DNA of 64,000 nt, taken from contig JACDOK010000004.1 of the NCBI GenBank assembly GCA_017656185.1, positions 48,756-112,755 of the forward strand, in the 5' to 3' direction. Of the stretch, positions 43,833-53,405 are shown piece after piece. The position numbers and the translations under genes were made by a program. This DNA is from Peptococcaceae bacterium. GTDB lineage: Bacteria; Bacillota; Desulfotomaculia; Desulfotomaculales; JACDOK01. Position 1 is the first letter of the stretch, and the number at the start of each line of letters is the position of its first letter. The notes under the pieces were generated by a model, which was given only the letters and a program-made list of their open reading frames with translations, ran no database searches and was not told where the DNA came from.

Positions 43833-43947
43833 AACTGGAGTTTGGAAACCGGAAGGTGGAGGTTGGAACTTTTGAGCCGATCGTCGATGGGAATTCAGTT
43901 TAATAGCTTAGTAGTTATTTGACACCAAAAACTAGCAAAAAGCTCCA

Positions 43948-44511
43948 CTAAGAAATCTCATTGTACCGGAAACAATCCACCGTATGGTCATTCACCATTC
44001 CGACGGCCTGCATAAAGGCATAGCAGATGGTCGGGCCGACAAACCTAAAGCCTCTCCGCGTCAAGTCTTTACTCATGGCCTCTGATTCGGCCGTCTTGGC
44101 CGGAATTTCTCGCACTGTCTTCCAGGCGTTTTTCCTGGGCCTGCCCCCTACGAACCGCCAGATGTAGGCGTCGAAGCTGCCGAACTCTTCCTGAACTTCC
44201 AGAAATGCTCTGGCGTTTTGGATAGCCGCTTCAATTTTGCGCCTGTTGCGGACAATACCCTTATTCGCAAGCAGTTCCTCTACTTTGCTTTGATCGTACG
44301 CAGCTACCTTCCTGGGATCAAAATTATCAAAAGCCTGCCTGTAGTTCTCGCGTTTCTTAAGGATGGTCAGCCAGCTCAAACCGGCCTGGGCACCTTCTAA
44401 AATGAGAAATTCAAACAGCTTGTGGTCATCGTGTACAGGAACGCCCCATTCGTGGTCGTGATAGGCGATATACAGCGGGTCCACCTTCACCCAGTCACAT
44501 CTCGTTACCAT
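43948..44511 (-). CDS. tag: DNA-3-methyladenine glycosylase I
   Basis: 187 residues from ATG 44511. Zinc-site residues of the family: Cys in MVTRCDW, His in AYHDHEWGVP, then NDHTVDCFRYN at the C-terminus. Also LEGAQAGLSWLTIL and SKDLTRRGFRFVGPTICYA. It removes 3-methyladenine from alkylated DNA as the first step of base excision repair. It stands alone. Confidence 0.96.
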   Translation of the reverse strand: MVTRCDWVKVDPLYIAYHDHEWGVPVHDDHKLFEFLILEGAQAGLSWLTILKKRENYRQAFDNFDPRKVAAYDQSKVEELLANKGIVRNRRKIEAAIQNARAFLEVQEEFGSFDAYIWRFVGGRPRKNAWKTVREIPAKTAESEAMSKDLTRRGFRFVGPTICYAFMQAVGMVNDHTVDCFRYNEIS

Positions 44512-44666
44512 AATTTCCTCCCGGTACTGTTGTAGAATTTGGCCTTATTACTTCAACATTCTACTCCTTTTTATTAGTCTCTTATACCGATTTCACCGGC
44601 ACCACGATAGATGAAATTGGGGGTTAGGCGCTTTTTAGATATTCCACCGTGTACTCTATATTGTAA

Positions 44667-46127
44667 TCACGTATCCACCCACTCCGAATAGCTTTCATCC
44701 ATCAATACACCGTTACTGATGATCTTAACAATGATGCGGGTACGGGCGTTGTAAGGGTAATTTAAAAATAACGCGCCTTCCCAGTGACTCTGTGCTGCCA
44801 GGTCAAAAGGGGCACTGAAAGTTTGGTCGTAAACCTTGCCGCTGCCGGCGTCAAAGGCCGCGTAAACCTTAGTGTTGTATGCCGCTGCCGTACCTTCATT
44901 GCTCACTTTGACCTTCAACTGAAGCTTATTACCTGCCGCTTCGGCAGTCCAGGAATGCGTGATCACCGGGTGGGGCACCAGCGGCAGGATGCGTGCTTTT
45001 TGGTTGCGGTATTCCTCGGGGATCTCACCGATCTGCCATCCCGTACCTGTCGTTTCAACATAGTAGTATCTCGCTCCCTGATAGTTCCAGTATGTACCGG
45101 GTATGTCTTCTGCTCCTTTCACTCCAACAGCCATGTGGTCGGGTAAAGCTAAAAGCACTACGCCGTATCCCATCTCGTGAAGGATAGAAGCCAGAAGAAT
45201 ACTGGTGTCTTCGCAATCCCCTCCCCGGTCTACCAGGGTCTCCAACGGGTACTTGGGATACTCGTCATAGCCTACGGACACATCATCGGGGACGTACGCG
45301 AGACTTTGCACGAACGACACCACGAAATCTACGAGTTCCCGCTCTGAAAAATTATGTTTATCTGCAGCTTCTTTAAATCTCTTCACCAAACTCGCTATAT
45401 ACGAGTCATCCAGTTGGTTAGTAACGTAAACCGAATAATCATCAGTCAGCGGCCTTTTTAAATTTCTGAAGTAGTCATAGTGATCTTTATTTATGTAAGC
45501 GGTCCAGGCCCATTCACTCCGGCCGTAATTCCACTTGTATTCCCTTATAATGTAATTGGCAGTAACAAGCTTCTCTTTCAACGCTTCGGTAAGGGAGTGA
45601 TGTACATACGGGTATTCTTGTGGATACCCTTTGGCAACGTCGATAAAGACCGTTTTAGTTGCCGGTTCGTAAGTAACCCTTCCGCCAAGAGCCTCACTGA
45701 TCACCCGCAGCGGGACGTACGTCGACCCGTTTATAAGGCGGGGAGGTTCCCGTAAAGAAACCCAGCGGATACTTTCATCAGAACCCCCGAGATGCATAAC
45801 GGCAGCTTGGCCGCAGTCGATGGCCAAGGCAATGGTAAGATAGTCGGCTTTATCAGGCTTAGTTTTCTTACTGCCAACTACCATCTTCCATTGACCATCA
45901 TAAGCAACAGCCGCTCCCAGGGTATTAAAACACTCTCTCATAGGAAGCATGGTCGTACCGTTGATGACTTCGGGGGGCTTGCTGAAGCTTACGGTATCAC
46001 CGTTAATGACAATTTTAATATCGCCGGCTTCAGCACTTCCCCCAAACGGCAGCAGGCATAAAAGAAATATTCCGGTAAAAAGAGAAACCAGCCATATCCT
46101 TTTACCCAAGGTCCCGCATCTCTCCAT
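44667..46127 (-). CDS. Secreted protein with stalk domain and transglutaminase-like domain
   Basis: 486 residues from ATG 46127 (GGAGAGA ten bases upstream). A signal peptide (LVSLFTGIFLLCLLPFGGSAEA) is followed by a copper amine oxidase-N-like stalk (residues 35-165, with PPEVINGTTMLPMRECFN and PPRLINGSTYVPLRVISEAL). A transglutaminase-like core has GGDCEDTSILLASIL (Cys) and LPDHMAVGV (His). A C-terminal beta-rich region has VKVSNEGTAAAYNT. It is probably a cell-wall-associated protease or crosslinker. Confidence 0.85.
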   Translation of the reverse strand: MERCGTLGKRIWLVSLFTGIFLLCLLPFGGSAEAGDIKIVINGDTVSFSKPPEVINGTTMLPMRECFNTLGAAVAYDGQWKMVVGSKKTKPDKADYLTIALAIDCGQAAVMHLGGSDESIRWVSLREPPRLINGSTYVPLRVISEALGGRVTYEPATKTVFIDVAKGYPQEYPYVHHSLTEALKEKLVTANYIIREYKWNYGRSEWAWTAYINKDHYDYFRNLKRPLTDDYSVYVTNQLDDSYIASLVKRFKEAADKHNFSERELVDFVVSFVQSLAYVPDDVSVGYDEYPKYPLETLVDRGGDCEDTSILLASILHEMGYGVVLLALPDHMAVGVKGAEDIPGTYWNYQGARYYYVETTGTGWQIGEIPEEYRNQKARILPLVPHPVITHSWTAEAAGNKLQLKVKVSNEGTAAAYNTKVYAAFDAGSGKVYDQTFSAPFDLAAQSHWEGALFLNYPYNARTRIIVKIISNGVLMDESYSEWVDT

Positions 46128-46252
46128 CCGACTTAGAATCTCTCCATCTATTCGGTATACATGGCAAATTTTCCTCTCATACAGTGATGTTTATATGTAA
46201 GCGTTTTACCAAATCTGCAGTGGTAGCCAATTCTTAAACCTCCTGTTTTTCG

Positions 46253-47569
46253 TCAGATTTTCTTCAAGCTTGTTTTCGGGAAATCACTGGTGTCTTTCCG
46301 AGGCAACAGCTTAGGCAGTACGTCCAAAACCTCGATGCCGTCTCTCAAGACAACCGCGCCTTTTTGCTTTAGCTCATTATACAGGTGTAATGCCCGGCCC
46401 CCGGTAAAATCACGCTGCTCAATCCTTTGTTCTTCTATGAGGAGTACGGGTTTTCCCCACTCGAGGGCACGAATGGCCGCCTGCAAGTTTTTCAAATTGC
46501 CGTGGCCGAAAGGGATGCTTGCCATTATACAAGCATCAGCCCTTTTGATAAGCCCGAAGTTCTCCTCGTGGCTGCGTTCCGATACCGGGCAGAAGGGAGC
46601 CTCTTCTGCTATCTTCAATCCCAGCAGCCTGGCAACCTCCCAGTCAATGTCACCAATATTAAGAACACCGGCAGTCAACTCGTAGCCATGATTGGCCAAC
46701 AGGCTGAGAAGCGCGGTACCGGTCCCGCCGCCGCAGAGCACGTGAATCTTCGCCTGCGCGATACCTTTCTGCCTCCCCGGAGCCAGAAGCATGACGACGG
46801 GACGCCCGGTAATAGAGTGCTTATTGACCAAAACATTAGTGCTGTAAACGGCTTTAATATTCTGAACCGTCAGTACTTCTTCCGGCGTACCGAGCGCAAA
46901 AATTCTCCCTTCTTGCATCAAAATCAAAGTATCACAATATTGGGCAGCCAGGTTCAAGTCGTGAAAGACCGATATAATGGTGAGTTTGGTTTCCCTATTC
47001 AGGCGCTGTAACAGGTTAAGGATTTCCAGCTGCTGGTTAATATCCAGGTGCGAAGTAGGTTCGTCCAGCAGAATAACCTCGGGTTCCTGGGCCAGCGCTT
47101 TGGCTATAATCACCCTTTGCCGCTCGCCGCCGCTGATGGCGGTAACCGGCCGGCCAGCCAAATGACGGATATTGGTCAGGTCCATCACCCGGGCGGCAAT
47201 TTCAAAATCCCTCTTTCCTTCCGATTGGAAGCGGCCCAGGTGGGGGGACCGGCCCATCACCACTACTTCCTCCACGGTAAAAGGAAAATTTACCACCGTC
47301 TCCTGCGGTACCACCGCCATCAATTTGGCTACGTCCCGGGATCCCAACCCGTAAACGTTGCGATCGTCCAGCAGCACGACACCTCTTACGGGCTTCAGCA
47401 CCCGGCTGATACAGCGTAGGAGAGTCGATTTGCCGGAGCCGTTGGGCCCTATAATACCCGTAAAGCTCCCCTTTTCTATCGCAAAAGTTATCCCATCCAA
47501 TACCTTGTTGGCCCCGTAGGCGCATTCAACGTCAAGGACCTTTAAAACCGCACCCGCTATTTTCCCCAT
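46253..47569 (-). CDS. BtuD/FecE-type ABC ATPase with an extra C-terminal domain
   Basis: 438 residues from ATG 47569. The ABC part (about 1-250) has GIIGPNGSGKSTLL, AISGGERQRVIIAKAL and VILLDEPTSHLDI. From about 265 on, an extra alpha/beta domain of 160 residues begins IHVLCGGGTGTALLSLLANH and continues through AGVLNIGDIDWEVARLLGLK to HLYNELKQKGAVVLRD. It works with the permease and binding protein upstream. The added domain is not a usual ABC part. Confidence 0.9.
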   Translation of the reverse strand: MGKIAGAVLKVLDVECAYGANKVLDGITFAIEKGSFTGIIGPNGSGKSTLLRCISRVLKPVRGVVLLDDRNVYGLGSRDVAKLMAVVPQETVVNFPFTVEEVVVMGRSPHLGRFQSEGKRDFEIAARVMDLTNIRHLAGRPVTAISGGERQRVIIAKALAQEPEVILLDEPTSHLDINQQLEILNLLQRLNRETKLTIISVFHDLNLAAQYCDTLILMQEGRIFALGTPEEVLTVQNIKAVYSTNVLVNKHSITGRPVVMLLAPGRQKGIAQAKIHVLCGGGTGTALLSLLANHGYELTAGVLNIGDIDWEVARLLGLKIAEEAPFCPVSERSHEENFGLIKRADACIMASIPFGHGNLKNLQAAIRALEWGKPVLLIEEQRIEQRDFTGGRALHLYNELKQKGAVVLRDGIEVLDVLPKLLPRKDTSDFPKTSLKKI

Positions 47570-47621
47570 TCTTGAACATCACCCTTTAAGCCGCTCAATC
47601 CTAAGTACCGGACGGGGGGAG

Positions 47622-48674
47622 TTAAAATCCCGGGTCCTTTTTTCTCCGCAAAAGATAAATGAAAAAGGGACCGCCGCACAGTGCCGTTATTACACCCACC
47701 GGTATTTCCAAGGGAGCTACAGCAGTCCGAGCCACGGTATCCGCCGCCGCCAAAAAAATGGCGCCGACGAGGGCGGAGGTGGGAAGAAGGATACGGTGGT
47801 CCGGCCCCACCAAAAGCCGTACGGCGTGAGGAATAATCAGGCCCACAAAACCAATAATCCCGCTGACGGCCACCGCTGATGCCGTTACAAGCGTGGCGGT
47901 AACAAACATCAACCGTTTTACCCGCTCCACCTCGATCCCTACGTGCTGGGCCGTTTCATCCCCCAACAACATTACGTTTAACTCCCGCGCGTAAAGGTAC
48001 ATAGGGATAAACCCAATCAATACATAGGGTAACAAAACTTTTACATGGTCCCAACCGCGGCCTGCAAACCCGCCCATTAACCAAAAGATTACCTCGTGTA
48101 AATTCGAACCGCTGGTTACCATAACCAGTGAGGTTAAGGCCGAAAGAAAGGAACCCACGGCAATGCCGGCCAAGAGCAAAGTTGACACGGGAACCCGGTT
48201 ATCTACCCGCGCCAAAGCGTACACCGCAAAGGCAGTTCCTACCCCTCCCAGAAAAGCCAGTAAGGGAATCGTATAAATTCCCAGGGCATAACCTCCCAAC
48301 CCCAAAAGAAGCCCCAAACTGGCACCAAGAGCGGCCCCGGAAGAGATGCCCAAAATATAGGGGTCTGCCATCGGATTGCGCAGGAGCCCCTGGAGAACCA
48401 CACCGGAAGCCGCCAGTGCTGCACCAACCAGCGCTGCCAAAACCACCCGTGCCAACCTCAACTGAAAGACTATGGTTTCAAAAGTTTCCGGCCAATCTCC
48501 ACCGGGGATCAGACCACCGGCCCCAGGCACCCTGCCCAATAATATTCCTAAAACTTCTACAGGACCGATCGGCGCCGGGCCTATGGTTGTACATATAACT
48601 ATCGTTGATCCCAGCACAAACAGCAGTATGCCCAAAACAACTTTCGGACGCCGCACGCGACCCTGAAGTTTCAA
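47622..48674 (-). CDS. FecCD/BtuC-type ABC transporter permease
   Basis: 350 residues from TTG 48674, with AGGAGG eight bases upstream. About ten membrane helices. Family words: LVGAALAASGVVLQGLLRNPM, PYILGISSGAALGASLGL, GIIGFVGLIIPHAVRLLVGP. It pairs with the ATPase 52 bases downstream and the binding protein 19 bases upstream to import a B12-, heme- or siderophore-type chelate. Confidence 0.94.
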   Translation of the reverse strand: MKLQGRVRRPKVVLGILLFVLGSTIVICTTIGPAPIGPVEVLGILLGRVPGAGGLIPGGDWPETFETIVFQLRLARVVLAALVGAALAASGVVLQGLLRNPMADPYILGISSGAALGASLGLLLGLGGYALGIYTIPLLAFLGGVGTAFAVYALARVDNRVPVSTLLLAGIAVGSFLSALTSLVMVTSGSNLHEVIFWLMGGFAGRGWDHVKVLLPYVLIGFIPMYLYARELNVMLLGDETAQHVGIEVERVKRLMFVTATLVTASAVAVSGIIGFVGLIIPHAVRLLVGPDHRILLPTSALVGAIFLAAADTVARTAVAPLEIPVGVITALCGGPFFIYLLRRKKDPGF

Positions 48675-48693
48675 TAAAGGTGCCTCCTACCGT

Positions 48694-49656
48694 CTATTCA
48701 AAGATTTCCGGGTGAATAAATTTGGCTATGATTTCAAGGCCGTCCACCACCCGGGGGCCGGGGCGCACTATCAGGTTCTGGTCTGCGACGGAATAAACAC
48801 GGTCATTCTTAATCGCAGCGACCTGTTCCCACCCTTCGCGTGCCTTAACCTGTTCCACCGTTTGCTTGGAGGAACCGTGGTGGGTAAAAATTATCACTTC
48901 GGGATTTTGCGCCAGCAGTACTTCGGGATTATAAGTCACCCAGTCCTTTTCAACGCTGCCGGCAATATTTTTGCCTCCCGCTGTAACGATCAGGCTGTGG
49001 AGAAAACTCTTGGCGCCGCCCGTGGTAAGAGGGTCGGGCCATAATTCGAAGAAAACGGTGGGCTTTTGCTCATCGGGCAGGTCCTGCACTTCAGCCCTAA
49101 TTTTATTAATGCGCCGCTGCATATCACCAACCAGGTTATTGGCCTCCTGCACCGCCCCCGTAATCCGCCCGATGAGCTGAATTTTTTTCAGCACCTCGGT
49201 CAAGTTTTGCGGGTCCACAGCCACCACCGTAAGATTGGCGTCCTCCAACTGCTTGATAAACTCCTGATGGATACCGGCTGCCAAAACCAAATCGGGCTGC
49301 GCGGCTACGATCAGCTCAGCATTGGGCGTCGAAAATCCACCGATTTTCGGCTTGTTCCGTGCTTCCGGCGGGTAATCACAAAACTCCGTTACCCCTACCA
49401 CTTTGTCACCCAGCCCCAGGGCAAAAAGAATTTCCGTGTTGGCAGGGGCAAGAGAGATAATCCGCGCGGGTTCTTTGCTTATGGTCACCTGCCGGCCCAG
49501 GTCATCAACAATGGTGAGGGGATAACCTGAACCGCTTTGCTCGACCGTTTTTGGGCCACAACCCTGTAAGAGCGTTATAACAAGCAGTAAAACAACCACA
49601 GCTACCCCCAAATACGCTTGAAACTTCTTTCCGGTCCTGCTCGTTTTCCCTGTCAT
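48694..49656 (-). CDS. BtuF-like substrate-binding lipoprotein
   Basis: 320 residues from ATG 49656, behind AAAGGAG. The lipobox LLLVITLLQGC ends a signal peptide. The helical-backbone fold is seen in RIISLAPANTEILFALGLGDKVVGVT, PKIGGFSTPNAELIVAAQPDLVL, then YNPEVLLAQNPEVII. BtuF-like cobalamin binding is favoured by the CDYPPEA segment and by the B12-dependent reductase in this genome, but iron chelates are not excluded. No B12 riboswitch was found upstream. Confidence 0.88.
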   Translation of the reverse strand: MTGKTSRTGKKFQAYLGVAVVVLLLVITLLQGCGPKTVEQSGSGYPLTIVDDLGRQVTISKEPARIISLAPANTEILFALGLGDKVVGVTEFCDYPPEARNKPKIGGFSTPNAELIVAAQPDLVLAAGIHQEFIKQLEDANLTVVAVDPQNLTEVLKKIQLIGRITGAVQEANNLVGDMQRRINKIRAEVQDLPDEQKPTVFFELWPDPLTTGGAKSFLHSLIVTAGGKNIAGSVEKDWVTYNPEVLLAQNPEVIIFTHHGSSKQTVEQVKAREGWEQVAAIKNDRVYSVADQNLIVRPGPRVVDGLEIIAKFIHPEIFE

Positions 49657-49824
49657 TATTTAACTCCTTTCACTTCTCTTGATTGGTTGTATGTCTAAAA
49701 CCAAATTCCAGGTACCGGCGTTTGTCTATGATATTATCACGGGTGAAGATACAGGAAAATATATTTAGGCCTTACAACCTGCATTTATAGCAGTGAAAAC
49801 CTTAATTTAAAATCCAAATATGTC

Positions 49825-49853
49825 TTGCATAACCGCAGGAGCACTGCTAGAAT
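49825..49853 (+). promoter_or_regulatory. Putative promoter of the acetyl-CoA synthetase gene
   Basis: TTGCAT (49825-49830), 17 bases, then TAGAAT (49848-49853), 60 bases before ATG 49913. Confidence 0.4.
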
Positions 49854-49912
49854 ATTACAATATATGTAGGACAATATGTCAAATAGCTATTTCCATGTAA
49901 AGGAGATTAAAA

Positions 49913-51883
49913 ATGTCAACGGAACCGGGAAAAATTGGGTTAGTTAACAACAGTAAAATTTATTACCCCGACCCTGAAAAGGTAAAAGGTACTGCCGCGG
50001 GAAGCGTGGACAAGTTTAATGAGCTGCTCAAAAGATCACAGGAGGACCCGGCCGGTTTCTGGTCTGACGTAGCCGGTGAACTTTGCTGGTTTAAGCCGTG
50101 GGAAAAGACCGTAGAAGGAAAATTACCCCACTTTAAATTCTTTGTGGGAGGTATCACCAATCCTTGCTACAACTTGTTGGACAGGCACGTCGAGCGCGGC
50201 GATGGAAATAGATTGGCACTCATCTGGGAGAGTGAAAATTACGAAACCAAGTTTTACACTTACAACATGCTATTGGCCGAAGTAAACAGGTTTGCCAATG
50301 TTTTAAAAAGTTTCGGGCTGAAAAAAGGCGACGCGGTAGCCGTTTTCATGCCCAACCTGGCAGAGGCCGTAATCTCCGTCCTGGCCTGCTACCGTCTTGG
50401 CTTGCTCTTTAACACCGTGTTTTCCGGTTTTGGCGTGCAGGCCTTAAGAAACAGGTTAATTGATTACGAACCCAAGGTAGTGATTACGGCCGACGGCGCC
50501 TACAGGCGCGGGAAAATCGTTCCTTTGAAAGATACCGTTGATAAATCTGTCGAGGGCATAGAAAGTATCAAGTCGGTTATAGTGGTCAAAAGAACGGGTA
50601 CCGGCGTTAAAATGCAGGACGGCCGCGATTATTGGTGGCATGATTTAACTACCAAGGCCGGTATCGTATGCGATCCCGAGCCTGTGGAAGCCAACGAACC
50701 CGGTTTGGTTTTCTATACCAGCGGTACGACCGGCAAACCGAAAGGCATTGTCCATTCCGGCGTGGCATTTTTAGTTAATAACTATATTTACGCTAAATAC
50801 CATATGGACCACCATCCCGACGACATACTCTGGTGTACGGCGGATATAGGCTGGCTCACCATGCATATATGGGGCATCGTAGGCGCTCTGGCTAACGGCG
50901 TAACCACCATATTCTATGAGGGAGCCCTGAATTACCCCCAACCCGACCGCTTCTACCAAATCATCGACAAGTACAGAGTAAACAAGCTTTTTACCGCACC
51001 GACGGCGATAAGAATGTTAATGCGCTTCGGGGAAAAGCACATGCAGCCCTACGACCTGTCGTGCCTGGATGTGATCGCCACGGTCGGTGAGCCCCTCAAC
51101 CCCGAAGCCTGGCACTGGGCCTATGAGAAGCTGGGCCGCAAAAAAATTTATCTCAACAACGTGTGGGGCCAGACAGAAACGGCAGGAACACCCCTGGCGG
51201 GAGCCGCCTGGCTCACCCCAATGAAACCGGGTTCCTGTGGCATCCAATTTCTGGGGGCCGATTTGGACGTGGTCGATGATGAAGGGAATCCACTTCCGCC
51301 CAACACGCAGGGAAACCTGATCATAAAGCGCCCCATCCCGATGATGATCAGAACCCTCTGGAAGGAGCCGGAAAGATACCTCCAGGAGTATTTCAGCCAG
51401 ATTGAAGGCTGCTATTTTACCAATGACGCCGCCATTAAGGATAGCGACGGGCACTTCTGGGTCACCGGACGCATTGATGACGTGTTTAACGTCGCCGGGC
51501 ACCGCCTCAGCACCATGGAGATGGAAGGTGCCGTCACCCAGTGCGAAGGTGTAGCCGAGGCCGCTGTGATCGGAATACCGGATGAAATTAAGGGCCAGAT
51601 ACCGGTGGTATTCGTAACACTGCGTGAGGGCTATGAACGAAGCGAGGAAATGAAAGAGAACATAAGAAACAGCATCATTAACAATATTGGTAAAATTGCC
51701 GCCCCGGCCGCGATCTATTTCACGGATGCCATGCCCAAAACACCCAGCGGCAAAATCATGCGGCGCATTTTAAAAGAAATATGCGTCAATAACGAAATCA
51801 AGGGCGATACCACGGGCCTGGAAAACATCAGCAGCGTAGAAAAGATTAAGAAGATTATCAGCAAGCAGCGAGTAGCTTTGTAA
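49913..51883 (+). CDS. acsA: Acetate-CoA ligase (acetyl-CoA synthetase)
   Basis: 656 residues from ATG 49913, behind AAAGGAG. ANL-family motifs: FYTSGTTGKPKGIVHSG (P-loop), NNVWGQTETAG, TGRIDDVFNVAGHRLST (hinge Asp), MPKTPSGKIMRRILK (catalytic Lys). Activates acetate, or perhaps propionate, to acyl-CoA through an acyl-adenylate. The GQTETAG and WCTADIGWLTMH words fit short-chain synthetases. It diverges from the btuF-like operon. Confidence 0.93.
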   Translation: MSTEPGKIGLVNNSKIYYPDPEKVKGTAAGSVDKFNELLKRSQEDPAGFWSDVAGELCWFKPWEKTVEGKLPHFKFFVGGITNPCYNLLDRHVERGDGNRLALIWESENYETKFYTYNMLLAEVNRFANVLKSFGLKKGDAVAVFMPNLAEAVISVLACYRLGLLFNTVFSGFGVQALRNRLIDYEPKVVITADGAYRRGKIVPLKDTVDKSVEGIESIKSVIVVKRTGTGVKMQDGRDYWWHDLTTKAGIVCDPEPVEANEPGLVFYTSGTTGKPKGIVHSGVAFLVNNYIYAKYHMDHHPDDILWCTADIGWLTMHIWGIVGALANGVTTIFYEGALNYPQPDRFYQIIDKYRVNKLFTAPTAIRMLMRFGEKHMQPYDLSCLDVIATVGEPLNPEAWHWAYEKLGRKKIYLNNVWGQTETAGTPLAGAAWLTPMKPGSCGIQFLGADLDVVDDEGNPLPPNTQGNLIIKRPIPMMIRTLWKEPERYLQEYFSQIEGCYFTNDAAIKDSDGHFWVTGRIDDVFNVAGHRLSTMEMEGAVTQCEGVAEAAVIGIPDEIKGQIPVVFVTLREGYERSEEMKENIRNSIINNIGKIAAPAAIYFTDAMPKTPSGKIMRRILKEICVNNEIKGDTTGLENISSVEKIKKIISKQRVAL

Positions 51884-51932
51884 ATAGGTTATTCCCAGCT
51901 TGGTTTCGTCAACCAGGGAGACCAGTGGACGC

Positions 51933-52453
51933 TTAAACTATAACTAACTCTTCAGTGTAAGCGATCCGGCGGGCATCAGGGGACCATACCGGACTAAACC
52001 GGTGGCACCTGTCATTCGCCCCTGTTGTCAACTGCTTCATATCCGTACCGTCCGGCCGCATCGTCCAAATGTCCGTCTTCAATGATTCTTCAATGATTCA
52101 CCACCGGCAAATACAATTCTGGAATTGGCAACAAGATAGCTGTCACCAATATCAGAAGCTAATAAGACAGAAACATCGAGTGTATTGTAATAGATACTTT
52201 GAAAATCAACGTAGTTCACGCCGCTTAAGATAAGCGAATACGGCTCGGCCTCAGGATCACGAAAGACAGTTAATCGCAGCATATCCCAGTCTGTCATAAC
52301 AATTTTCTTGATGGTGTCCTCAAAACAGCACTTATCACCGATCCAAACCCTTGTTACCTGCGGTACCGGAAACAGCAGCTTATACTCTGTCTTATCACCC
52401 TTGGTTTCTGACTCCAATTTGTAGTAGGTCTTGTTCGCTACTTGAATAGACAT
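51933..52453 (-). pseudogene. Gene broken by an 11-bp tandem duplication
   Basis: From ATG 52453 (behind GGGAGC) the frame runs to a stop near 52079. At 52077-52098 the 11-mer CTTCAATGATT occurs twice in tandem. Removing one copy joins the frame to TDIWTMRPDGTDMKQLTTGA and on to AYTEELVIV, stop TAA 51933. The joined tail resembles one TolB/PD40 beta-propeller blade (DIWTMRPDG...SPVWSPDARRIAY). The full product would be about 168 residues. Function unknown. Confidence 0.75.
52077..52098. repeat. Tandem 11-bp duplication causing the frameshift
   Basis: CTTCAATGATT at 52077-52087 and again at 52088-52098. Eleven bases is not a multiple of three, so it disrupts the reading frame of the overlapping minus-strand gene. 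Confidence 0.9.
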
Positions 52454-52482
52454 GGTTTACCAGCTCCCTATAGCATTATTTG

Positions 52483-53250
52483 CTAATGTATGCCGTGGAG
52501 GACGGAATAGGAACTCAATCTGACGTTGCGGTCATTCAGCCACCGTAAAAGGTTTGGATCGCAGAGGATAGCCAGTTCCCTTTCGCGTTCGCTTGTATAG
52601 CTGCTCCTTTGCCGGAGTACATCATCGGCGATGCCGGGATGGGTCATCAGTTCCATTACCCGCACCCCGGCACGCAAGGCGGTTGTCACATATTCTTTAA
52701 ATGCCCTCACGGATACCCCGCCGGCAAACCAGTCCCCGCAAAAATGATCCGGGGTCGGGATACCGTTTTGCCACAGCATGAAGCGCATTTCACCGGTAAT
52801 GCTGCGCACGGGAAGACGGTATGTTTTGGCAATATTGATCAGGGCGTCGAGTATGACCGGGTGAGTGTGGATGTGGTGGTGGGTATCGAGGTGGGTAACT
52901 TTGAAACCGGCGGAGAGTACCAGGCCAACCTGGGCCTGTAATTCCCGCAGCACTTCCCCCTCCGGTAAAACCTGCCGGTATAAGGCACGGTAATCTTTAA
53001 ATCGCCCTTGTTCGTTGACGAGTGAAGGAACAAGCTCAGGCGGGTTCAAAGGGGCACCCGCAGTAAGGCACAGGTGGACGCCTACCTTAGATATATTCCC
53101 GAAGCGCAGCATTGCCAGGGCATCACACGTGCCTTCCTGATTAACCATAAGGCTGGTACTGGTAACCACACCGTCCCGCATCGCCTGCAGGATGCCCTTA
53201 TTGACCCCTTTGGTGTAACCGAAATCATCGGCGTTAATAATCAAGTACAT
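52483..53250 (-). CDS. ChbG/YdjC-type carbohydrate deacetylase
   Basis: 255 residues from ATG 53250. Metal-binding residues of the family: LIINADDFGYTKGVN (Asp-Asp), VGVHLCLTAGAPLN, LDTHHHIHTHP (His cluster), ELMTHPGI. It removes acetyl groups from chitobiose-like or related oligosaccharides; the true substrate is unknown here. Confidence 0.92.
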   Translation of the reverse strand: MYLIINADDFGYTKGVNKGILQAMRDGVVTSTSLMVNQEGTCDALAMLRFGNISKVGVHLCLTAGAPLNPPELVPSLVNEQGRFKDYRALYRQVLPEGEVLRELQAQVGLVLSAGFKVTHLDTHHHIHTHPVILDALINIAKTYRLPVRSITGEMRFMLWQNGIPTPDHFCGDWFAGGVSVRAFKEYVTTALRAGVRVMELMTHPGIADDVLRQRSSYTSERERELAILCDPNLLRWLNDRNVRLSSYSVLHGIH

Positions 53251-53405
53251 AAGACGTGCAAATCACCCTCTTATCTGTTTTCATTGAATAGGCTTGCTAT
53301 TTTCTGTATTTACAATATAGAATGAATATTAACAAGTTCTTTCTGTTCTTTGACAACCCGATAATCCCCGACTTCCGCCGCGGACAGTAGGAGGTACAGT
53401 ACCAT

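Noticed and set aside
46150..46235. 17-codon minus-strand leader peptide behind AGGAGG, upstream of the transglutaminase-like gene
   Set aside because: The start would be TTG, the peptide has no attenuator-like codon run, and no terminator hairpin follows.
49657..49912. Possible cobalamin riboswitch upstream of the BtuF-like gene
   Set aside because: No B12-box or the usual conserved core words could be found.
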